Source: Sideroxydans sp.
Lineage (GTDB): Bacteria > Pseudomonadota > Gammaproteobacteria > Burkholderiales > Gallionellaceae
NCBI GenBank assembly: GCA_030823965.1
Contig: JAVBYP010000056.1
Span: 1 to 5,026, forward strand
DNA length: 5,026 bases
Reading direction: 5' to 3'
Part shown: piece by piece, positions 1-5,026 of the stretch
How the letters are laid out: each line of letters opens with the position of its first letter
How positions within the stretch are numbered: position 1 is the first letter of the stretch
Translations under genes and position numbers: made by a program
The notes under the pieces: model-generated
Seen by the model: the letters and a program-made list of their open reading frames with translations, nothing else
What the model was told of the DNA's origin: nothing
Database searches by the model: none

Positions 1-2
1 TC

Positions 3-1091
3 GGCATCTCACTGAGCGTGGTCCTGCCTCTGTTGAGTCCAGTGCGTGGCATGTTGGTTACATTGGGTACGATGACGGGAGACATCGTGCTGAATCGATA
101 CCTGTGGGAATACGGTGATATCGCACTTCCGTTGGCGGGAGGCATATTGATGATCTTGGGATTGTTCGCTCTGAACATGTCGTTCGGTTATTTCGTTGAG
201 TCTCGTTCCAAACGTCAGATCACACATTTGTTCGGCAAATACGTGCCTACCGAACTGGTGGATGAGATGAGCAAACATCCTGAGCAAGTGGTGTCGATGG
301 AGGGTGAGAGTCGTGAGATGACCATCTTGTTCTCTGATGTGCGGGGCTTCACCACGATCTCCGAGGGGCTTGACCCTAAGGATTTGAGTCTCTTGATGAA
401 CGAGTTCCTGACCCCTTTGTCGCGCGTCATCTCCAAGCACCACGGTAAGGTGGACAAATACATGGGCGATTGCATCATGGCGTTCTGGGGCGCGCCTAAC
501 CCGTTGCCCGAACATGCACACAATGCAGTTCTAGCAGGGATAGAGATGCAGTTGGAGTTGGCGAGATTGCAACCTCATTTCAAAGAGCGTGGTTGGCCTG
601 AGATACATATCGGTGTCGGTATCAACACCGGGCGTGTCAGCGTCGGTAACATGGGGTCTGAAGTGCGTGTGGCATATACGGTGATGGGCGATGCTGTGAA
701 TCTCGCATCACGTTTGGAGGGCATCACCAAAGAATACGGAGCTGGCGTCCTCGTGGGGGAGCATACCAAGGAGCAAGCTCCCGAATTCGTATATCGAGAA
801 GTCGATCTCGTGCGCGTGAAAGGTAAGGTCCAGCCAGTCGCCATCTTCGAGCCGGTAGGTTTGCTGGAAGAAGTCAGCAAGGAAGTGCAGGAAGAGATCA
901 AACTGTTCCATCAGACCTTGCGTCTATATCGCAAACAAGACTGGGATAAAGCAGAGTTGCAGTTGCTGAGTCTGCGCAATATGTCACCACAATCGAAGTT
1001 GTATCAAGTGTATGCGGAGCGCGTAGCTTATTTCCGCAAGGAGCCGCCCGGCGAGAATTGGGATGGCGTGTTCACTTTCAAGACCAAGTGA
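3..1091 (+). CDS. Membrane-anchored class III adenylate cyclase, CHASE2-type (5'-truncated)
   Basis: Predicted to convert ATP to cAMP at the cytoplasmic face of the inner membrane. The frame is open from the window's first bases, so the true start lies upstream; the 362 visible residues are counted from base 3. Residues 1-64 hold two to three hydrophobic membrane segments, ending in FGYFVESRSKRQ and then LFGKYVPTELVDEM, the junction typical of cyclases with a periplasmic CHASE2 sensor, which would lie off the window. The cyclase domain spans about 104-285. Metal-binding aspartates are D112 (ILFSDVRGFT) and D156 (KYMGDCIMAFWG). Adenine-selecting residues are K152 and T226 (AYTVMGD). Transition-state residues are N233 and R237 (VNLASRLE). 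The Lys/Thr pair suggests ATP as substrate and subclass IIIb. Residues 295-362 form a TPR-like helical tail ending PPGENWDGVF, common in this family. The stop is just before the phosphodiesterase gene, so synthesis and breakdown enzymes are probably co-expressed. The family call is firm; the CHASE2 part is inferred. Confidence 0.93.
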   Translation, partial: GISLSVVLPLLSPVRGMLVTLGTMTGDIVLNRYLWEYGDIALPLAGGILMILGLFALNMSFGYFVESRSKRQITHLFGKYVPTELVDEMSKHPEQVVSMEGESREMTILFSDVRGFTTISEGLDPKDLSLLMNEFLTPLSRVISKHHGKVDKYMGDCIMAFWGAPNPLPEHAHNAVLAGIEMQLELARLQPHFKERGWPEIHIGVGINTGRVSVGNMGSEVRVAYTVMGDAVNLASRLEGITKEYGAGVLVGEHTKEQAPEFVYREVDLVRVKGKVQPVAIFEPVGLLEEVSKEVQEEIKLFHQTLRLYRKQDWDKAELQLLSLRNMSPQSKLYQVYAERVAYFRKEPPGENWDGVFTFKTK

Positions 1092-1102
1092 GTCGAATGT
1101 CG

Positions 1103-1867
1103 ATGAAGCTAAGAGTGCTCGGGTGCAGTGGTGGGATCGGCGGTAATTTCCGTACGACCTCACTTTTGCTCGACCATGATGTGCTGATCGATGCGGGGAC
1201 GGGATTGGGAGATTTGAGTCTGGCTGAGATGAGCATGATCGATCACATCTTCGTCACACATTCGCATCTCGATCATATCGCCTGCTTGCCACTGCTGGTC
1301 GATAGCGTCGGATTCATGCGTGATAAGCCGCTGCTGATCCATGCGACTGCAGAGACCATCGCCATTCTCAAGAAACATGTCTTCAATTGGGAGATATGGC
1401 CTGACTTTTCGGCTATCCCCAATATGCATCAACCCGTGATGCGTTACGAAGAGATAAGGTTGGGAGAGGCTGTTGTGGTCGAAGGGCGAAGCTTAACTGC
1501 ACTACCTGTCAATCATGTGGTTCCAGCGGTCGGATTCAAGGTGGATAGTGGTGTCGCGAGTCTGGTGTTCAGCGGAGACACGACGACGTGTGATGCGTTC
1601 TGGCATGAGGTCAATCGCATACGGAATCTGAGATACCTGATCATTGAGACGGCTTTTTCGGATGCCGAGAAAGAGTTGGCGGTCCTCTCCAAACATCTTT
1701 GTCCTAGCTTGTTGGCAGAGGAGTTGGGCAAGTTAGAATCGCAACCCGAGATATTCATCACCCACTTGAAGCCAGGTGAGGTGGAATTGACGATGAAGCA
1801 GGTGGCAGAACAAGTGAAGAAGTTCACGCCAAAGATCTTACAAAACGGACAAGAATTCGAATTTTGA
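1103..1867 (+). CDS. Metallo-beta-lactamase-fold hydrolase, probable 3',5'-cyclic-nucleotide phosphodiesterase
   Basis: Likely hydrolyses cAMP (or another cyclic nucleotide) made by the upstream cyclase; cytoplasmic, with no signal peptide. The 254-residue protein starts MKLRVLGCSGGIGGN, the usual first strand of this fold. Metal ligands are visible in order: H53, H55, D57 and H58 (THSHLDH), H138 (PVNHVVPAVGF), D159 (FSGDT) and H221 (ITHLKPGE). SKHLCP near H198 resembles a loop seen in class II phosphodiesterases and tRNase Z relatives. The HxHLDH core matches class II phosphodiesterases, but what follows (IACLPLLVDS) departs from the classic signature. ATG 1103 is chosen because homologue-like sequence begins there and a GTGAG-like element lies about 10 bases upstream. 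ATG 1097 adds two residues and is nearly as good; a TTG at 1058 would overlap the cyclase and adds atypical sequence. The substrate is inferred from the family and the neighbours; another phosphodiester is possible. Confidence 0.87.
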   Translation: MKLRVLGCSGGIGGNFRTTSLLLDHDVLIDAGTGLGDLSLAEMSMIDHIFVTHSHLDHIACLPLLVDSVGFMRDKPLLIHATAETIAILKKHVFNWEIWPDFSAIPNMHQPVMRYEEIRLGEAVVVEGRSLTALPVNHVVPAVGFKVDSGVASLVFSGDTTTCDAFWHEVNRIRNLRYLIIETAFSDAEKELAVLSKHLCPSLLAEELGKLESQPEIFITHLKPGEVELTMKQVAEQVKKFTPKILQNGQEFEF

Positions 1868-1880
1868 GTAGACGATTTCT

Positions 1881-2957
1881 ATGAATGAAATGATCGACAT
1901 CAGAGTGTTAGCTGCACTAGAGCCCATCTCTAGTTTTAGTCCCGCACGCCTTAGAGAATTGCTGGATTATTGCAACGTCGAGACGGTCAATGCGGGGCAA
2001 GACCCATTCGCTGCACATCCTCTGACTGGTCAGTCGGTCTACTTGGTGCGTGGAGAGATGGAGCTGGTATATGCCGATGGCAACAAGGTCGTCATCCGTG
2101 CGGATTCGGAATGGGCGCGCCATCCCATCGGAAAGCGTCAGCCTGACATTCTATCTGCCAAGGCATTGAATAGAGCACAGTTGTTGCGAGTGGACGATGA
2201 TCTGCTCGATCGGATGGTGACTTGGGATCAGTTCGGTCATCACGAAGATGCAAAACTGCCTGCGGATAAAGAAGGTTCAGAAGCAGCCGTTCGCAGATTG
2301 TTGAACTCTGGCATGTTCAGTGCAGAGAATCTGAATCATGGTCCGTTCGCGCATCTACCTCCTGCCAATATCGGGAAACTACTCAGCCGGGTCGAAGCTA
2401 TCGGGGTGTGGGAGAAGGATGCCATCATCCGCGAGGGTGAAGACGGCGACTATTACTATTTGATAGAAAGTGGTCGCGCACAAGTGACGCGCTTGGTAGG
2501 TGGTGCCAATCTCGTGTTGGCCGAATTGAAGGCGGGCGATGTGTTCGGTGAAGAGGCCTTGATCTCCGATACAAAGCGCAACGCTACCGTGACTATGAAG
2601 AGCAATGGCGTGTTGCTGCGTCTGAAGAAACAAGATTTTCTGGAGTTGATGAAAGAGCCTTTGTTGCATCGCATCAGTTTCACGGAGGCTAAGCAGAAAG
2701 TCGCGCAAGGGGCGATCTGGCTTGACGTGCGCCATCCACCTGAATATCGATATGACAAATTGGCAGGCGCGATCAACGTGCCGCTGAATGATGTGCGTAA
2801 TGCGATCGGGGTGTTGAACAAAGCGACGCCTTATATCGCTTACTGCCAGAGTGGACGGCGTAGCGCGGCTGCTGCGTTCATACTGGCGCAAGCGGGATAC
2901 GATGTGTATGTATTAGAGAATGGTTTGTGGTCTGTGCCTAAGGCGCAGCAACAGTGA
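1881..2957 (+). CDS. Tandem cyclic-nucleotide-binding domains fused to a C-terminal rhodanese domain
   Basis: Probable cytoplasmic cyclic-nucleotide receptor of 358 residues with no helix-turn-helix, unlike CRP. Residues about 10-115 look like a degenerate cNMP-binding beta-roll (VYLVRGEMELVYADGNKVVIR) lacking a phosphate-binding cassette. Residues about 155-262 form an intact one: DAIIREGEDGDYYYLIESG, then the cassette GDVFGEEALISDTKRNATVT with E224 and R233, the residues that normally contact the ribose and cyclic phosphate. Residues about 266-355 are a single rhodanese domain (IWLDVRHPPEYRYDKLAGAINVPL) with active-site loop CQSGRRS. C322 is present, so sulfur transfer or thiol chemistry is possible. 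The gene starts 13 bases after the phosphodiesterase stop. ATG 1881 has only a weak GAG-rich ribosome site about 12 bases upstream, and ATG 1890 is an alternative. Its place between the cyclic-nucleotide enzymes and a motor ATPase suggests that it relays the signal by protein contact or sulfur chemistry; the target is unknown. Confidence 0.9.
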   Translation: MNEMIDIRVLAALEPISSFSPARLRELLDYCNVETVNAGQDPFAAHPLTGQSVYLVRGEMELVYADGNKVVIRADSEWARHPIGKRQPDILSAKALNRAQLLRVDDDLLDRMVTWDQFGHHEDAKLPADKEGSEAAVRRLLNSGMFSAENLNHGPFAHLPPANIGKLLSRVEAIGVWEKDAIIREGEDGDYYYLIESGRAQVTRLVGGANLVLAELKAGDVFGEEALISDTKRNATVTMKSNGVLLRLKKQDFLELMKEPLLHRISFTEAKQKVAQGAIWLDVRHPPEYRYDKLAGAINVPLNDVRNAIGVLNKATPYIAYCQSGRRSAAAAFILAQAGYDVYVLENGLWSVPKAQQQ

Positions 2958-2961
2958 TTGC

Positions 2962-2970
2962 AGGGGGAAG
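2962..2970 (+). promoter_or_regulatory. Ribosome binding site of the GAF-GspE gene
   Basis: AGGGGGAAG sits in the 14-base gap after the cNMP-rhodanese stop, one base before ATG 2972, with its G-rich core 4 to 8 bases away. It is the strongest Shine-Dalgarno-like site in the window and fixes the start of the downstream gene over the later in-frame ATG at 3005. Confidence 0.6.
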
Positions 2971-2971
2971 C

Positions 2972-5026
2972 ATGAATAGTCCGGTACAAGGTAGCGCAGG
3001 CGAGATGACCATCAGGTTGGAGTTCACCAAGAACCTCAACCATGTCACCAATAAGATACATGCCACCAGCAATATCGACGAGATCATGCTCGATGTCAGT
3101 AAAGACATCTGTCTATTGTTCAATGCCGATCGCTTGACCATCTACGTCGTAGGAGATGACAAAGCATCCCTTATCTCCAAAGTAAAGACAGGTTTGAATT
3201 CGTTCAAAGACCTGAAACTCCCTATCGCAGAGCAGAGTATCGCGGGCTATGCCGCATTCAACAAGAAATTGCTGAATCTGAAAGATGTGTACGACGAGCA
3301 AGAACTCGCGTCCCATAGTACGACATTGCGTTTCCTGCAAGATGTAGATAAGAGAACGGGTTATCGCACCAAGCAGATGTTGGTCGCGCCGATCATGGAA
3401 GAGAATGGTGACTTGGTGGGTGTCATGCAAGTCATCAACAACAAGGCGGGCATGCCATTCCCCCAGATGGTCGAGGAGGGGGTGCGCGAACTAGCACAAA
3501 CCTTGGCCGTGGCTTTGCGGCAACGTCAGCAGCAGGCAGGGGCGGTCAAGACCAAATACGATTATCTGGTATCCGATGCGGTGATGTCCGCAGCCGAATT
3601 CGAACTAGCTACGCGCACCGCGCGTCGTAAAGGTGTGGATATCGAAGACGTGTTGCTCGATGAGTTCCAAGTCAAGACGGAAGCACTCGGCAAAGCACTT
3701 TCCAGTTTCTTTGGCGTGCCATACGAGCCACACAAGGCCGATCGCATCAAGCCATCCGAACTATTGCGCAACTTGCGACGCGAGTATGTTGAGAGCAGTC
3801 ATTGGGTCCCCATCGACGACACGCCAGAAGGCGTCGTCATCCTGACCACCGATCCGGAACGGATACAGGCATCGCGCGTCGTCAACAACATCTTCCCAAA
3901 GAATCGCCTGATCTACAAAGTCTGTACCTTGCGCGAGTTCAAAGCCACACTCGATCTGTTCTACGGAGGTAGCAACACCTCCTCCAGTGGCGGTGATGTG
4001 ACGGGTAGCTTTGACGACATGGGTTCGATGGATGACTTGCTGACGTCGCTGGGTGGTGAGGAAGAGGATGTCAGTTCTGTAAGCCAAGACGATGTCAGCG
4101 CAGCGGCGGACAACGAGTTGGTCAAGTTGGTGAATAAGATCATCGTGGATGCTTACAAGATGGGGGCATCCGATATTCACATCGAGCCGATGCCTGGAAA
4201 AGGTAAGACTGGTATCCGTCTGCGTAAGGATGGTTCACTACTGAGTTATATCGAAGTGCCATCGACTTACCGTAATGCACTCGTCACACGTCTTAAGATC
4301 ATGTGCGATCTGGATATCTCAGAGAAGCGAAAACCGCAGGACGGCAAGATCAAATTCAAGAAATACGGCCCGCTAGATATCGAGCTTCGTGTCGCGACCA
4401 TCCCCTCTCAAGGCGGCGTGGAAGACGTGGTGATGCGTATCTTGGCATCGGGTGACCCCATCCCCCTAGACAACATGGGGTTCTCTGCGCGCAATTTGGA
4501 GCTGGTGAAACAAACAGTGAGCAAACCCTACGGATTGTTCTTCGTTTGCGGCCCAACTGGTTCTGGTAAGACCACTACCTTGCACTCCATCTTGAAGCAC
4601 ATCAATACGCCAGATACCAAGATATGGACCGCAGAAGACCCTGTCGAGATCACGCAGAAGGGATTGCGCCAGGTACAGATCAACAAAAAAGCCGGTCTCG
4701 ACTTCGCCACCATCATGCGCGCTTTCTTGCGCGCTGATCCAGACGTGATCATGGTGGGTGAGATGCGCGACAAAGAGACAGTTTCCATCGGTATCGAAGC
4801 GTCTCTCACAGGTCACTTGGTGTTCGCTACTTTGCACACCAACAGCGCACCTGAATCGATCAACCGTCTATTGGATATGGGGATGGACCCCTTCAACTTC
4901 GCGGATGCCTTACTTGGCATCTTGGCGCAGCGATTGGCGAAACGTTTGTGCAAAGATTGTAAGAAGGCACACGTTGCGACGCAGGAGGAGATCAAGTCAT
5001 TGCTCACAGAATATGCCAGTGAGTTG
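2972..5026 (+). CDS. GAF domain-GspE/PilB-type secretion or pilus motor ATPase (3'-truncated)
   Basis: Hexameric ATPase of the type II secretion/type IV pilus family, probably powering assembly of a pilus or pseudopilus at the inner membrane. The frame stays open for 685 codons to the window edge. Residues about 20-185 read as a GAF domain (LLFNADRLTIYVV, AGYAAFNKKLLNLKDVY, VAPIMEENGDLVGVMQVINN). Residues about 195-330 resemble the N-terminal GspE/MshE domain, but without the RLGxxL repeats that bind c-di-GMP in MshE. Residues 333-380 are a Gly/Ser/Asp/Glu-rich linker. The motor follows: N2 domain (ASDIHIEP at 399-406), Walker A GPTGSGKTTT (527-536), Asp box TAEDPVE (553-559), Walker B DVIMVGE with catalytic E597, and His box TGHLVFATLHTN with H615 and H622. 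LCKDC (C660, C663) is the first half of the tetracysteine zinc site; the second half lies beyond the window. It could be an assembly ATPase or a regulatory paralogue. No pilin or platform gene is visible here. Confidence 0.92.
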   Translation, partial: MNSPVQGSAGEMTIRLEFTKNLNHVTNKIHATSNIDEIMLDVSKDICLLFNADRLTIYVVGDDKASLISKVKTGLNSFKDLKLPIAEQSIAGYAAFNKKLLNLKDVYDEQELASHSTTLRFLQDVDKRTGYRTKQMLVAPIMEENGDLVGVMQVINNKAGMPFPQMVEEGVRELAQTLAVALRQRQQQAGAVKTKYDYLVSDAVMSAAEFELATRTARRKGVDIEDVLLDEFQVKTEALGKALSSFFGVPYEPHKADRIKPSELLRNLRREYVESSHWVPIDDTPEGVVILTTDPERIQASRVVNNIFPKNRLIYKVCTLREFKATLDLFYGGSNTSSSGGDVTGSFDDMGSMDDLLTSLGGEEEDVSSVSQDDVSAAADNELVKLVNKIIVDAYKMGASDIHIEPMPGKGKTGIRLRKDGSLLSYIEVPSTYRNALVTRLKIMCDLDISEKRKPQDGKIKFKKYGPLDIELRVATIPSQGGVEDVVMRILASGDPIPLDNMGFSARNLELVKQTVSKPYGLFFVCGPTGSGKTTTLHSILKHINTPDTKIWTAEDPVEITQKGLRQVQINKKAGLDFATIMRAFLRADPDVIMVGEMRDKETVSIGIEASLTGHLVFATLHTNSAPESINRLLDMGMDPFNFADALLGILAQRLAKRLCKDCKKAHVATQEEIKSLLTEYASEL

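Noticed and set aside
9..521. Long minus-strand open frame opposite the cyclase gene
   Set aside because: It is antisense to conserved cyclase sequence, shows no recognisable domain and has no ribosome site of its own; a shadow frame.
1058..1102. Extended TTG start for the phosphodiesterase, overlapping the cyclase end
   Set aside because: The extra residues do not resemble the family's N-terminus, and ATG at 1103 or 1097 fits the spacing better.
2379..2891. Minus-strand open frame of 170 codons opposite the cNMP-rhodanese gene
   Set aside because: It overlaps well-conserved cassette and rhodanese sequence on the + strand, and its translation resembles no family I know.
2957..2972. Possible terminator or promoter between the third and fourth genes
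   Set aside because: The 14-base gap is filled by a ribosome site and has no hairpin or -10/-35 pattern.
3633..3845. Plus-strand open frame of 70 codons within the GAF-GspE gene
   Set aside because: It lies in another frame inside a continuous 685-codon gene, and its Ser/His/Thr-rich translation looks non-coding.
3551..3961. c-di-GMP-binding MshE-type domain in the GspE-like protein
   Set aside because: The region has the general T2SSE-N look, but I could not find the paired RLGxxL...Lxx(L)xxQ motifs needed for c-di-GMP binding.

Overview
The window lies wholly inside one co-directional operon on the + strand. It holds four tightly packed genes, the first cut at the 5' edge and the last cut at the 3' edge. 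There are no RNA genes, mobile elements, CRISPR arrays or gene-free stretches over 15 bases. Base composition looks near 50% G+C by eye, with frequent TTG and CTG leucine codons. The protein families and their order fit a proteobacterium. My best guess is a betaproteobacterium of the Nitrosomonadales/Gallionellaceae type, but that rests on a general impression of protein similarity, not on a marker gene.

Layout: (1) 3-1091, the C-terminal part of a membrane-anchored class III adenylate cyclase of the CHASE2 type, with all expected catalytic residues. (2) 1103-1867, a metallo-beta-lactamase-fold hydrolase, probably a 3',5'-cyclic-nucleotide phosphodiesterase. (3) 1881-2957, a soluble protein with a degenerate and then an intact cyclic-nucleotide-binding domain, followed by a rhodanese domain with its active-site cysteine. 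(4) 2972 to the window end, a GAF domain fused to a GspE/PilB-type secretion or pilus motor ATPase, still open at base 5026. Gaps between genes are about 5 to 14 bases, so one transcript and translational coupling are likely.

Taken together, the genes look like a self-contained second-messenger circuit. One protein makes cyclic nucleotide at the membrane in response to a signal, one degrades it, one senses it, and a hexameric motor ATPase with its own small-molecule-binding type domain may be the output. The sensor carries no DNA-binding domain, so the output is probably post-translational rather than CRP-like transcription control. The wiring between the parts is inferred from gene order and domain content only.
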